In this document: in pieces, positions 47,999 to 56,568 of the stretch
How positions within the stretch are numbered: the first letter of the stretch is position 1
How the letters are laid out: each line of letters begins with the position of its first letter
Source: Akkermansia muciniphila
Lineage (GTDB): Bacteria > Verrucomicrobiota > Verrucomicrobiia > Opitutales > Opitutaceae
Length of the DNA stretch: 64,000 nucleotides
Direction: 5' to 3'
Assembly (NCBI GenBank): GCA_945888375.1
Contig: CAMCZZ010000009.1
Coordinates: 48,830 to 112,829, forward strand
Translations under genes and position numbers: made by a program
Notes under the pieces: model-generated
The model's database searches: none
The model's input: only the letters and a program-made list of their open reading frames with translations
What the model was told of the DNA's origin: nothing

Positions 47999-48055
47999 CC
48001 ATTTCCTTTCGAGCTCACTGCCGGCATCCTTTCTCCTGAATTCAACCATTCACCC

Positions 48056-48445
48056 ATGCTCCGCACCGGTATTCTCAATCCCGCCGTCCTCGCCCTTTTG
48101 GCGCGCGTCCGCCACACCAACACGCTTGTGATCGCCGATCGCGGCTTTCCCTTTTGGCCGGAGATTGAGACGATCGACCTCTCCGTCGTGGATGACCTCC
48201 CGACCGTCGCCCAGATCGTCACTGCGCTACGGCCTAATTTCGTCATCGGAAAGGTTTACACCGCGAACGAGGTGAACGCCGCCAATCCGCCCGCGACCCT
48301 CGCCCGACACCTGGCAGCGCTCGAAGGCCTGCCACTCACCTACCTTTCGCACATCGAGCTAAAGCAACGAGTTCCCCTTTCCATCGGACTTATCCGCACC
48401 GGCGACACCACCCAATACGGGAACCTCATCCTCGAATCCGCCTGA
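48056..48445 (+). CDS. fucU: RbsD/FucU family sugar mutarotase, copy 2 (probable L-fucose mutarotase)
   Basis: 129 residues, [21 protein letters not shown]... with the family His and the C-terminal [18 protein letters not shown] block. First gene of the catabolic/transport operon, seven bases before the aldo/keto reductase. The close paralogue sits before the fucosidase at 42766. Differences are mostly conservative and concentrated in the middle (residues 55-80) and at about 90-110, so the two may have the same substrate but different regulation. Confidence 0.88.
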   Translation: MLRTGILNPAVLALLARVRHTNTLVIADRGFPFWPEIETIDLSVVDDLPTVAQIVTALRPNFVIGKVYTANEVNAANPPATLARHLAALEGLPLTYLSHIELKQRVPLSIGLIRTGDTTQYGNLILESA

Positions 48446-48451
48446 CCCTCC

Positions 48452-49387
48452 ATGCACTACCGCACCCTCGGCGCCACCGGCGTCCAAGTCTCCGCCCTCG
48501 CCTACGGCGGATCCTCCCTCGGCTCCGCCTTTCGAGCCATCGATGAGGCGGAGGGCATCCGCTCCGTCCACGTCGCACTCGACCACGGCATTAACCTGAT
48601 CGACACCGCCCCCTACTACGGAGCCACCACCGCAGAAACCGTCTTGGGAAAGGCCCTCAAAACCGTTGCGCGGGATCGCTACATCCTCGCCACCAAGGTC
48701 GCTCGCTACGGACCAGAGCAAAAGGACTTCGATTTCTCCGCCGCGCGCGTGACCCGCAGCGTCGACGAGAGCCTCACCCGCCTCGGCGTCGATCACGTCG
48801 ATTTTATTCAGGTCCATGACATGGAGTTCGGCGACCTCGACCAGATCGTGAACGAAACCATCCCCGCCCTCCGCGCCGTGCAAGCCGCCGGCAAGGCCCG
48901 CTTTGTCGGCATCTCCTGCCTGCCCGTGCGCCTATTCAAACACGTGCTCGACCGCGTCGTGGTGGACCAGATCCAGAGCTATTGCCACTACTGCCTAAAC
49001 GACACCGCCCTTGCAGACCTGCTCCCTTATCTGCAGTCTAAGAACGTCGGTATCTTCAACTCGGCCCCGCTCGCCATGCGCCTACTTAGCACCGAGGGTC
49101 CGCCCGCCTGGCACCCCGCTCCCGCCGCCCTCCGCGCCGCCTGCGCCGAGGCCGCCGCCCTGTGCCACGCCCGCGGCACTGACCTCGGCAAACTTGCCCT
49201 CCAATTCGCGATGGCGAATCCCGGTATCCACACCCACATCGTCGGCACCGCCAGCCCCGCCCGCGTCCTCCAAAACCTCGCTGACGCCTCCGCTCCCCTC
49301 GACCGGGAACTCCTCGCCGACGTCCTGCGCATTCTCGCCCCTGTCCACAATCTTACCTGGTCCTCCGGCCGCCCGGAGAACAACTAG
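48452..49387 (+). CDS. Aldo/keto reductase, L-galactose/L-fucose dehydrogenase type
   Basis: 311 residues. The whole protein reads like plant L-galactose dehydrogenase: NLIDTAPYYGATTAETVLGKAL (catalytic Asp, Tyr), ATKVARYG (Lys), SLTRLGVDHVDFIQVHDMEFG (His), ARFVGISCLPVRLFKHVLDRV, IQSYCHYCLNDTALADLLPYL and the C-terminal PVHNLTWSSG. L-fucose is 6-deoxy-L-galactose, so oxidation of L-fucose to its lactone with NAD(P)+ is the natural reading beside a fucose mutarotase, a lactonase and a fucosidase. All four AKR catalytic residues are present. Confidence 0.88.
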   Translation: MHYRTLGATGVQVSALAYGGSSLGSAFRAIDEAEGIRSVHVALDHGINLIDTAPYYGATTAETVLGKALKTVARDRYILATKVARYGPEQKDFDFSAARVTRSVDESLTRLGVDHVDFIQVHDMEFGDLDQIVNETIPALRAVQAAGKARFVGISCLPVRLFKHVLDRVVVDQIQSYCHYCLNDTALADLLPYLQSKNVGIFNSAPLAMRLLSTEGPPAWHPAPAALRAACAEAAALCHARGTDLGKLALQFAMANPGIHTHIVGTASPARVLQNLADASAPLDRELLADVLRILAPVHNLTWSSGRPENN

Positions 49388-49394
49388 AACGAGT

Positions 49395-49486
49395 GAAGTA
49401 GCGGGTAGTGCGTAGCGAGCCTCACGAACCGCACGCATTTCCCGCTCCGCCCTACTCGTAAATCGCTGCCCGCTACTCGTTACTTG
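49395..49486. repeat. Inverted heptad-repeat element, upstream copy
   Basis: GAAGTAGCGGGTAG (from 49395) and an imperfect inverted partner CTGCCCGCTACT (from 49466), with further TAGCGAG/CTCGTA units on each side. It occupies almost the whole gap before the zinc dehydrogenase. A related element follows that gene at 50523-50631. Confidence 0.7.
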
Positions 49487-49497
49487 CCTCACTATCC

Positions 49498-50517
49498 ATG
49501 CAAACCCTCCTGATCGACGCCCCCGGCCAGTTCTCTTACGGCGAGAAAGCTCAACCAGTTCCCGCCTCCGGCGAAGTCCTGCTGCGCGTGCGCCGCCTCG
49601 GCTTCTGCGGCTCCGACCTCTCCACCTTCCGCGGTGGTAATCCGCTCGTCTCCTACCCGCGCATCCCCGGCCACGAAATCGCCGCCACCATCGCGGCGGT
49701 CACTCCCGGCGTGCCGCCCGAATACGCCGTCGGCCAAGACGTCACCGTGCTGCCCTACACGACCTGCGGAAAATGCAGCTCTTGCCGCCAGAAACGCTTC
49801 AACGCCTGCCGCCACAACCAAACCTTCGGCGTGCAACAGGACGGCGCGTTCACCGACTTTATCGTCGTGCCCTGGGGAAAACTCGTGCCCGCCGCCGGCC
49901 TCGGACTGCGTGAACTCGCCCTCGTGGAGCCCCTCGCAGTCGGCTTTCACGCTGTCTCGCGCGGCCGAGTCGCCCCGACCGACACCGTCGTCGTCTTCGG
50001 TTGCGGCATGATCGGCCTCGGCGCCATCGCCGCCGCCGGCCTCCATCGCGGCGCCACCGTGATCGCGGTCGATCTGGAGGACGCCAAACTCGCCGTCGCG
50101 AAGAAAGCCGGCGCCACCCACGTCATTAACTCCCGCTCCGAAAACCTCCACGAACGCCTCCAGGCCCTAACCGACGGCCACGGCCCCGACGTCGCGATTG
50201 AGGCCGTCGGCCACCCCGCCACCTTCACGGCCGCCGTGGACGAGGTCTGCTTCGCCGGCCGCGTGGTATACATCGGCTACGCCAAGGCTCCCGTCGCCTA
50301 CGAAACAAAATACTTCGTGATGAAGGAGCTCGATATACTCGGCTCACGGAACTCCACCCCGGCCGATTTCCGCGACGTCGTCGCCCTGCTCGCGTCGGGC
50401 CGCTACCCACTCGATGATACCGTGACCCGCACCGTCTCCTTTGCCGAGGCCGGCCAGGCCCTCGCCGACTGGTCCGCCAACCCCGCGGTCATCACGAAAA
50501 TCCACGTCTATATGTGA
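49498..50517 (+). CDS. Zinc-dependent alcohol dehydrogenase, L-galactonate 5-dehydrogenase (LgoD)-like
   Basis: 339 residues of the medium-chain family: catalytic-zinc ligands in [13 protein letters not shown] and PRIPGHEIA, the structural-zinc cysteines in [17 protein letters not shown], the coenzyme motif [17 protein letters not shown]. The N-terminal [15 protein letters not shown] resembles E. coli LgoD/YjjN, which oxidises L-galactonate at C5. L-fuconate is 6-deoxy-L-galactonate, the expected product of the neighbouring reductase and lactonase, so fuconate is a reasonable substrate; this is inference. It is flanked on both sides by the inverted heptad-repeat element. Confidence 0.86.
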   Translation: MQTLLIDAPGQFSYGEKAQPVPASGEVLLRVRRLGFCGSDLSTFRGGNPLVSYPRIPGHEIAATIAAVTPGVPPEYAVGQDVTVLPYTTCGKCSSCRQKRFNACRHNQTFGVQQDGAFTDFIVVPWGKLVPAAGLGLRELALVEPLAVGFHAVSRGRVAPTDTVVVFGCGMIGLGAIAAAGLHRGATVIAVDLEDAKLAVAKKAGATHVINSRSENLHERLQALTDGHGPDVAIEAVGHPATFTAAVDEVCFAGRVVYIGYAKAPVAYETKYFVMKELDILGSRNSTPADFRDVVALLASGRYPLDDTVTRTVSFAEAGQALADWSANPAVITKIHVYM

Positions 50518-50522
50518 GACGG

Positions 50523-50631
50523 GAAGTAGCGGGTAGCGAGTTGCGAGTAGCGAGTATCACGCCGTCGCCGCCACCCTCAGAACTTTGATTCCCAGCCTAC
50601 TCGCTACCCGCTACTCACTACCCGCTACTTC
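50523..50631. repeat. Inverted heptad-repeat element, downstream copy
   Basis: The left arm (50523-50556) is a run of degenerate 7-mers TAGCGGG/TAGCGAG; the right arm (50597-50631) is its near-exact inverse with CTACCCG/CTACTCG units. About 40 bases of unrelated sequence form the loop. Could fold into a long stem. It lies directly between the zinc dehydrogenase stop and the lactonase start. Confidence 0.78.
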
Positions 50632-50641
50632 ATCTACCCCC

Positions 50642-51481
50642 ATGCCGGTCATCGACGCCCATCACCACTTTTGGCACTACAACGCCGCCGACTACGGCTG
50701 GATTCCCGACGCTTGGGGGTGCATCCGCCGCGACTTCGTGCCCGCCGACCTCGAACGCGAACTCGCCGTCGCTGGCGTCGACGGCGTGGTCTCCGTTCAG
50801 GCCCGGCAGTCTTTGGAGGAGACCCTCTGGCTGCTCGATTTCGCCGCCCGCCACGATTTTATCCGTGGCATCGTCGGCTGGGTCCCGCTGATCGCGCCCA
50901 ACCTCGCCGCGCATCTCGACCGCCTCGCGGCCCACCCCGCCGCCGCCAAACTCCGCGCCTTCCGCCATGTCCTCCAAGCCGAGCTCGACGACGCCTACAT
51001 GCTGCGCGACGACTTCAATCGTGGCGTCGCCGAGCTCACCCGGCGCGGCTACGCCTACGACATCCTCATTCTCGAACGCCATCTGCCCCACGCCATCGCC
51101 TTCGTGGACCGCCACCCGGACGCCACCTTCGTGCTCGACCACATCGCCAAGCCCCGCATCGCCGCCTGCGAACTGGAGCCCTGGGCGACAAACATTCGCG
51201 AACTCGCCCGCCGCCCTCACGTTGCCTGCAAACTCTCCGGCCTAGTGACCGAGGCCGACGTAGCCACCTGGAACCCCGCGCAGCTCCAGCCCTACTTCGA
51301 CGTCGTGCTCGCCGCCTTCGGCCCCGCCCGCCTTCTCTTCGGCACCGATTGGCCTGTCTGCCTCGCCGGCGTCGGCTACTCGCGCTGGCGCGAGGTGGTC
51401 GAGGCCGCCCTCACCTCACTTTCGCCCACGGAGCGCTGCGCCATCTTGGGCGAAAATGCCGTGCGTCTTTATCGTCTCTGA
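50642..51481 (+). CDS. Amidohydrolase-2 family lactonase (L-fuconolactonase/L-rhamnonolactonase-like)
   Basis: 279 residues beginning MPVIDAHHHFWHYNAADYGWI, the metal-binding H-x-H of the family; other conserved points are LRAFRHVLQ, FVLDHIAKPRI, ACKLSGLVTEAD and LLFGTDWPVC (the C-terminal Asp). Such enzymes open aldono-lactones to sugar acids. Placed after the fucose-dehydrogenase-type reductase, it would convert L-fucono-lactone to L-fuconate. The start at 50642 is chosen because the homology begins there; the frame is open upstream through the repeat element. Confidence 0.9.
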   Translation: MPVIDAHHHFWHYNAADYGWIPDAWGCIRRDFVPADLERELAVAGVDGVVSVQARQSLEETLWLLDFAARHDFIRGIVGWVPLIAPNLAAHLDRLAAHPAAAKLRAFRHVLQAELDDAYMLRDDFNRGVAELTRRGYAYDILILERHLPHAIAFVDRHPDATFVLDHIAKPRIAACELEPWATNIRELARRPHVACKLSGLVTEADVATWNPAQLQPYFDVVLAAFGPARLLFGTDWPVCLAGVGYSRWREVVEAALTSLSPTERCAILGENAVRLYRL

Positions 51482-51575
51482 TTAGAGCTTTGGCCGCCAG
51501 CATTTCTTGCCCGCGTAAACGCATTACCCTTTGCCTCGGGTGGATTTTCACACCTAAAACAATCCTTTAGCCCCT

Positions 51576-52577
51576 ATGAACACCCTCCACCACCTCCGCC
51601 TCCCCGCCCTCGGCCTGCTCGTCGCCCTCCTGGCCGCCTGCTCCAAAGCCCCCGAAGCCGCCACCCCCGCCGTCGCCGGCGCCCCCGCCAAAATCACCCT
51701 CGCCGCCATCCCCAAGGCCACCACCCACTCCTACTGGAAAGCCGCCGAGGCCGGCGCTCGCCGCGCCGCCGCCGAGTTCGACGTCACCCTCGAGTGGCAG
51801 GGCCCCCTCGACGACTCCAAGGTCGCCGATCAGATCGGCATCTTTAACAACCTCGCCGCCTCCGGCCTCCAGGGCATCCTCCTCTCGCCCTGCGACGACA
51901 AGGCCCTTGCCCCCCACGTCCGCACCGCCGCCAAACGCGGCCTGCCGGTCTCCATCTTCGACTCCCCGCTCGATGCCAAACAGGGCACCGACTACATCAA
52001 CTTCGTCGCCACCGACAACAAGGCCGCCGGCGCCACCGCCGCCCAGACCCTCCAGAGCCTCATCGGAGCCACGCCCGTCCACGAAGGCCAGATTCTCGTG
52101 ATCCGCTTCACCGAAGGCTCCGCCAGCACCCGCCTGCGCGAAGAAGGCTTCGCCGCGGAACTCGCCAAGAATCCCGCCCTGAAGGTCGCCGCCCAACAAT
52201 TCACCGACGGCTCCATGGCCGGCGCCCAGCGCGTGGCCGAGACCCTCCTCGGCAACTACGTTAAAAACAACAAACTCGAGCTCGCGGGCGTCTTCGCCTC
52301 CAACCAGCCCACCGCCGAGGGCACCTATAACGCCATCAAGGCCCTGCGCGACAAGGGCGTGGAAGTCACCGCCAAGTTCGTCGGCTTCGACGACTCCACC
52401 CTGCTCATCCAAGGCCTGCAAAACGGCGTGATCGACTCCCTCGTGGTCCAGGACCCCGAGAAGATGGGCTACCTCGGCGTCAAATCCCTCGTTGACCATC
52501 TGCGCGGCAACCCCGTCGCGGCCTACGTGGACACGGGCGTGACGGTGAAGACCAAGGCCAACACCGCCGCCAAGTAA
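51576..52577 (+). CDS. Sugar ABC transporter substrate-binding lipoprotein (RbsB-like)
   Basis: 333 residues with a lipoprotein signal (LLVALLAAC, Cys22) and a type I periplasmic binding fold: ITLAAIPKATTHSYWKAAEAGARRAAAEF, LQGILLSPCDDKALAPHVRTAAKRGLPVSIFDSPL, YINFVATDNKAAGATAAQTL and VGFDDSTLLIQGLQNGVIDSLVVQDPEKMGYLGVKSL. It captures a pentose/deoxyhexose and delivers it to the ATPase and permease encoded next. Context (fucosidase, fucU, fucose-type dehydrogenase) points to L-fucose as ligand. Confidence 0.93.
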   Translation: MNTLHHLRLPALGLLVALLAACSKAPEAATPAVAGAPAKITLAAIPKATTHSYWKAAEAGARRAAAEFDVTLEWQGPLDDSKVADQIGIFNNLAASGLQGILLSPCDDKALAPHVRTAAKRGLPVSIFDSPLDAKQGTDYINFVATDNKAAGATAAQTLQSLIGATPVHEGQILVIRFTEGSASTRLREEGFAAELAKNPALKVAAQQFTDGSMAGAQRVAETLLGNYVKNNKLELAGVFASNQPTAEGTYNAIKALRDKGVEVTAKFVGFDDSTLLIQGLQNGVIDSLVVQDPEKMGYLGVKSLVDHLRGNPVAAYVDTGVTVKTKANTAAK

Positions 52578-52600
52578 GCCACCTGCCCGCCGCCCCCCGC

Positions 52601-54145
52601 ATGAGCCGCGCCGCCGACGCACCGTCCCCTGCCCCGCTGCTCGCCGTGCGCGGCGTGAAAAAAAGCTTCGGCGCCACCCAGGCGCTGAAGGGCGTCGATC
52701 TCACCCTCGAACGCGGCCAGGTTCTCGCCCTGATTGGGGAAAACGGCGCCGGCAAGAGCACCCTCATGAAGGTGCTCTCCGGCGCCCACGCCGCCGACTC
52801 CGGCGAAATGAGTTTGGAAGGCACCCCCTACCGCCCAGCCGGTCCGCTCCACGCCCGCGGCCTCGGCGTATGCATGATCTACCAGGAACTGGCCCTCGCG
52901 CCCCACCTGAGCGCGATGGAAAACATCCTGCTCGGCATCGAGCCGACCTTCGGGCCCTTGATGAACTGGCGCGAGACCCGCGCCATTGCCCGCCGCGCCC
53001 TCGACGAGGTCGGCCTCCCCGGCCTCGACCCCGCCACCCTCGTGGCCGACCTGTCCATCGCCGAACAACAATTGGTGGAAATCGCCCGCGCCGTCGCCGT
53101 GGGCTGCAAGGTCCTCGTGCTCGACGAGCCCACCAGCTCGCTCACTCAAAAAGATGTGCAGGCCCTCTTCGCCCTCGTCCGCCGCCTGAAGGCCAAGGGC
53201 GTCGCCATCGTCTACATCAGCCACGCGCTCGAGGAGGTTGAGGCGCTCTGCGACCGCTTCACCGTGATGCGCGACGGCGAGACCGTCGGCCACGGCCGCG
53301 TCGGCGAGGTGCCGGTCGACCGGATCATCGCCCTGATGGTCGGCCGCGACGTCGAAGACCTCTACCCGCGCTCCCCCCGCTCCGCCGGCGAGCCCATCTT
53401 GGAACTGCGCGCCCTCGCCGGGCAAAAGTTTCCCCGCTCCGCCGGGCTGCTGCTGCGGCGCGGCGAAGTCGTGGGCGTCGCAGGCCTCATCGGCTCCGGC
53501 CGCACCGAGACGCTCCGCGCCCTCTTCGGCCTCGATCCGGTCGTGTCCGGCGAGATCCGGATCCGGGGTATCGTGACGTCCCCCGCCGGCCCCGGAACGC
53601 GCTGGGGCCAGGGCCTCGGCCTGGTCAGCGAGGACCGCAAGACCGAGGGCCTCGCGCAAAACCTGTCGATCGCGGAAAACCTCACCCTGAGTCGGCTCGA
53701 CGGCCTCGGTCCCTGGGGCCTCGTCCGGCCCTCCCGGCAAAACGCCGCCGCCGCGCCGTGGATCAAATCCTTCCCGATCAAGTGCCAGGGCGGCGAGCAG
53801 GCCGTCGAGGCCCTCTCCGGTGGCAACCAGCAGAAGGTCGCCATCGCCCGGCTGCTCCACCACGACTGTGACGTCCTGCTGCTCGACGAGCCCACCCGCG
53901 GCATCGACGTCGGCTCCAAGGCCCAGATCTACGCCTGGATCGACCGCCTCGCCCTCGGCGATCCCGCCACCGGCAAGGCCCCCAAGGCCGTCCTGGTGGT
54001 TTCCAGCTACCTGCCCGAGTTACTCGGTATTTGCGACCGTATCGCCGTGATGACTCGCGGCGTGCTCGGCGAGGCCCGCCCCGTGGCGGACTGGAACGAA
54101 CATTCCCTCATGCTCGCCGCCACCGGCCAAGACCAGCGCGCCTGA
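52601..54145 (+). CDS. Sugar ABC transporter ATP-binding protein, two-domain (RbsA-like)
   Basis: 514 residues with two ATPase cassettes. The first has Walker A LIGENGAGKST, signature LSIAEQQLVEIARAV and Walker B VLVLDEPTSSLT. The second has a degenerate Walker A (AGLIGSGRTETLRALFG, as normal for RbsA), signature LSGGNQQKVAIARLL and Walker B VLLLDEPTRGIDVGSK. It powers import through the next gene's permease. It begins 23 bases after the binding protein gene. Confidence 0.95.
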   Translation: MSRAADAPSPAPLLAVRGVKKSFGATQALKGVDLTLERGQVLALIGENGAGKSTLMKVLSGAHAADSGEMSLEGTPYRPAGPLHARGLGVCMIYQELALAPHLSAMENILLGIEPTFGPLMNWRETRAIARRALDEVGLPGLDPATLVADLSIAEQQLVEIARAVAVGCKVLVLDEPTSSLTQKDVQALFALVRRLKAKGVAIVYISHALEEVEALCDRFTVMRDGETVGHGRVGEVPVDRIIALMVGRDVEDLYPRSPRSAGEPILELRALAGQKFPRSAGLLLRRGEVVGVAGLIGSGRTETLRALFGLDPVVSGEIRIRGIVTSPAGPGTRWGQGLGLVSEDRKTEGLAQNLSIAENLTLSRLDGLGPWGLVRPSRQNAAAAPWIKSFPIKCQGGEQAVEALSGGNQQKVAIARLLHHDCDVLLLDEPTRGIDVGSKAQIYAWIDRLALGDPATGKAPKAVLVVSSYLPELLGICDRIAVMTRGVLGEARPVADWNEHSLMLAATGQDQRA

Positions 54146-54182
54146 AGCCGCCCGCCCTCCGCCACCCTCCCCGCCTTTTCTC

Positions 54183-55235
54183 ATGAGCCAGCCCTCCGCC
54201 TCCGTGTCCGTCTCGTCCGCGCCAAAAAAATCCTCCCGCGTCGTCGCCCTGCTCGGGCGCCTCGCCGCGCTGGCCGCCGTCTACGCCTTCTTTGCCATCC
54301 TCACGCCTGGCTCGAAGGGCTTCATGTCCGACGCCAACACCCAGCTCATGCTGCAAGACATCGCGGTCGTGGCCATGGCCGCGATCGGCATGACCATCGT
54401 GATCATCGCCGGAGGCATCGACCTCTCCGCCGGTTCCAGCATCGCTCTGGCCATGATCACCACCGCCTACGTGCTCAACCTCGGACCGGAGGAGAGCAAA
54501 CTGGTGCTCGCCCACCCCGTCGCCCTCCCCCTTCTCGCCGTCGCGGCCGCCGTCTGCGTCTCCACCCTGATCGGCTTTATCAACGGCGCGCTGGTTACCT
54601 GGATGCGCATCGTCCCGTTTATTATCACTTTGGGCACCATGCAAATGGCGCGTGGTTTTGCCAAACTAGTCGCCAACGAGCAAAACATCTACCCACCCGC
54701 CGCCGTGCAGGATCTGTGGGTCGCGCGCTTGCTCGATCCGTCCAAGACCGTCTTCACCTGGCCCTTCCTGCCCCTCGCCGTCTGGCTGGTGATCGGCGCG
54801 GCCCTGTTTACCGCGCTTTTCCTGCGCTACACCCGCCTCGGCCGTCATATCTTCGCCATCGGTTCCAACGAAAAGACCGCCCTGCTCTGCGGCGTGCCGG
54901 TGGCCCGCACCAAGATCCTCGTTTACATGATCGGCGGCCTCTTCAGCGGCCTGGCCGGCGTGCTGTTTTTCGCCCGCCTCGGCTCCATCGGCCAGCCGAC
55001 CGAGGCCATCGGCTACGAACTGTTTGTCATCGCCGCCGCCGTGATCGGCGGGGCCAGTCTGCTCGGCGGACGCGGCACGATTTTAGGCACGATGATCGGC
55101 GCGCTCATCATTACCATCCTGCGCAACGGTGGCGTCAAAATGGGCTGGCCCCAATACACCCAAGAAATCGTGATGGGCGCGGTCATCATCGTGGCTGTAG
55201 CGATCGACAACCTGCGCCAACGCCAGCGCACCTGA
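54183..55235 (+). CDS. Sugar ABC transporter permease (RbsC-like)
   Basis: 350 residues with about ten membrane helices. RbsC blocks: DIAVVAMAAIGMTIVIIAGGIDLSAGSSIALA, GFINGALVTWMRIVPFIITLGTMQMARGF, FLRYTRLGRHIFAIGSNEKTALLCGVPVARTKILVYMIGGLFSGLAGVLFFARLGS and GYELFVIAAAVIGGASLLGGRGTILGTMIGALIITILRNG. It is last of the operon that starts at fucU copy 2. A likely dimer in the membrane with one RbsA-like ATPase. Confidence 0.95.
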   Translation: MSQPSASVSVSSAPKKSSRVVALLGRLAALAAVYAFFAILTPGSKGFMSDANTQLMLQDIAVVAMAAIGMTIVIIAGGIDLSAGSSIALAMITTAYVLNLGPEESKLVLAHPVALPLLAVAAAVCVSTLIGFINGALVTWMRIVPFIITLGTMQMARGFAKLVANEQNIYPPAAVQDLWVARLLDPSKTVFTWPFLPLAVWLVIGAALFTALFLRYTRLGRHIFAIGSNEKTALLCGVPVARTKILVYMIGGLFSGLAGVLFFARLGSIGQPTEAIGYELFVIAAAVIGGASLLGGRGTILGTMIGALIITILRNGGVKMGWPQYTQEIVMGAVIIVAVAIDNLRQRQRT

Positions 55236-55247
55236 ATCCGCCAGCGA

Positions 55248-55332
55248 TGGTGCCCGGGGTGGGAATCGAACCCACAAGACTTTCGTCGGAAGATTTTGAG
55301 TCTACTGCGTCTGCCAATTCCGCCACCCGGGC
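55248..55332 (-). tRNA. tRNA-Leu (anticodon CAA)
   Basis: On the minus strand: acceptor GCCCGGG pairs with CCCGGGC, D arm TGGCGGAATTGGCAGACGCA, anticodon loop CTCAAAA (anticodon CAA), a long variable arm (CCGACGAAAGTCTTG) as in class II tRNAs, T arm GTGGG-TTCGATT-CCCAC, discriminator A and encoded CCA. The anticodon stem has one U-U mismatch. It is convergent to the ABC operon. Confidence 0.94.
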
Positions 55333-55589
55333 AGGGTGCGAACCTAAGGAGAATTAGACCATACTCCCAAAACTCGGTTGTAAACCCGAAAGGCGAGCCA
55401 ACTCCACTCGGGCTAAATCTGCGACAAACCTCCGCTGCTCGAATGATTGATTCCGACGACTGATTACCTTCGGACCATAAACATCCCGATTTTTGTCCAC
55501 GGATCGCTCGGATAATCACGGCTATACCAAGCCCAATTGGTGCCCATCCAGGAAATTCGTGTTTAAAATCCTAATGCTCAGGATGATTG

Positions 55590-55620
55590 GCGTAAGCCGG
55601 AGACCGCGCTTATCGCGGCA
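55590..55620 (+). repeat. Partial copy C of the dispersed intergenic repeat
   Basis: CGTAAGCCGGAGACCGCG-CTTAT-CGCGG resembles the 3' end of copy B (CGCAAGACGACCCGCGATAATCGCGG). The stem CCGCG/CGCGG is intact although its loop differs, which suggests selection for the hairpin. Confidence 0.4.
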
Positions 55621-55714
55621 GCAGGTTTTAAAAAATCAGTATTTTTTTTGAATGTTTTCCAGACCGGGCGGTCTATCTCCACGTCATCATTGGTTGTTTT
55701 TGTGGTTTGCTGGC

Positions 55715-55752
55715 AGAGGCGGCCCCCGGCGTGGTTTCCGGAGGCCGCCTCT
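55715..55752 (+). repeat. Strong hairpin, 10-bp perfect stem, upstream of rsmE
   Basis: AGAGGCGGCC (55715-55724) pairs exactly with GGCCGCCTCT (55743-55752) around an 18-base loop that itself contains CCGG twice; CCTCTTTTG follows. It could be an attenuator-like terminator before rsmE or a REP-type element. Confidence 0.5.
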
Positions 55753-55800
55753 CCTCTTTTGAGTTGGGCGCGTGCCGAACCATCTCCTTACATTGCCAGC

Positions 55801-56568
55801 ATGCCTGATTACCGCGTTTACGTCTCACCTCAGCCTACCCTGACGTCTGACGAGCTGGTGCTGAGCGCCGCCGAAGCCCACCACCTAGTCCAGGTGAACC
55901 GTGCCCGCCCCGGAGATCCGGTTATTGCTTTTGACGGCAAGGGTAACGAGTGGAGTTGCCTTTTGGAGCCGGGCGCGGGCCGTAAAATCGTTCGCCTGCG
56001 GGTGGTTTCCCAAGCAACCCGCGCCGCCTTGCCCTGCTCCATCTTGCTCGGCCAAGCCCTGCCCAAAGGGGGAACGATGGATGAAATCGTGCGCCAAGCG
56101 ACCGAACTGGGTGCGGCCGTCATCGCCCCCCTTTCCACCAGTCGCAGCGAGGTGCATCTCGAGGGCGAGCGGGCGACCAAGAAAGTGGATAAATGGCGCG
56201 CAGCCACCATCGAGGCGGCAAAGCAATGCGGCAACGGCTGGGTGCCCTGCGTAGAGCCCATCCAGCCACTCGCCACCTACCTCGCTTCGTCCGCCGTGCG
56301 CGCGGCCGAACTCCGGCTCGTCGCGAGCCTCCGCCCCGACGCCCAGCCTTTGCGCCATGTCCTCTCAAACTATCGCAGCACCCACGGACGCGCACCTACG
56401 TCGGTCGCTTGGCTCATCGGGCCCGAAGGCGATTTGAGTCCCGAGGAAACCGCAACCGCCCTCGCTGCCGGCTGGCTCCCCGTTTCGCTCGGCCCCTTGG
56501 TGCTACGGTGCGATACCGCCGCCGTCTACGCCCTTGCCACCGTGCGCTGCGCCACCGACGGCGGCTGA
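55801..56568 (+). CDS. rsmE: 16S rRNA (uracil1498-N3)-methyltransferase RsmE
   Basis: 255 residues from the ATG at 55801. SPOUT-family methyltransferase with an N-terminal PUA-like part (LVLSAAEAHHLVQVNRARPGDPVIAFDGKG) and the knotted C-terminal domain: KGGTMDEIVRQATELGAAVIAPLSTSRSEV, SVAWLIGPEGDLSPEE and LGPLVLRCDTAAVYAL (the usual LGxRILRxETA with conservative changes). It methylates U1498 of 16S rRNA. Its last 66 bases overlap the convergent kinase gene. Confidence 0.94.
   Translation: MPDYRVYVSPQPTLTSDELVLSAAEAHHLVQVNRARPGDPVIAFDGKGNEWSCLLEPGAGRKIVRLRVVSQATRAALPCSILLGQALPKGGTMDEIVRQATELGAAVIAPLSTSRSEVHLEGERATKKVDKWRAATIEAAKQCGNGWVPCVEPIQPLATYLASSAVRAAELRLVASLRPDAQPLRHVLSNYRSTHGRAPTSVAWLIGPEGDLSPEETATALAAGWLPVSLGPLVLRCDTAAVYALATVRCATDGG

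Larger units (their letters stand above)
55333..55800. other. Intergenic region upstream of rsmE
   Basis: 468 bases, AT-richer than its surroundings in the first 350. It contains a partial copy of the dispersed repeat and a strong hairpin, listed separately. A short palindrome GACC-GGGC-GGTC lies near 55664-55675. No protein gene has support; an in-frame extension of rsmE back to 55648 does not look like protein. Confidence 0.55.

Noticed and set aside
50523..50631. CRISPR-like array
   Set aside because: Units are degenerate 7-mers in direct contact, arranged as inverted arms, with no spacers and no cas genes.
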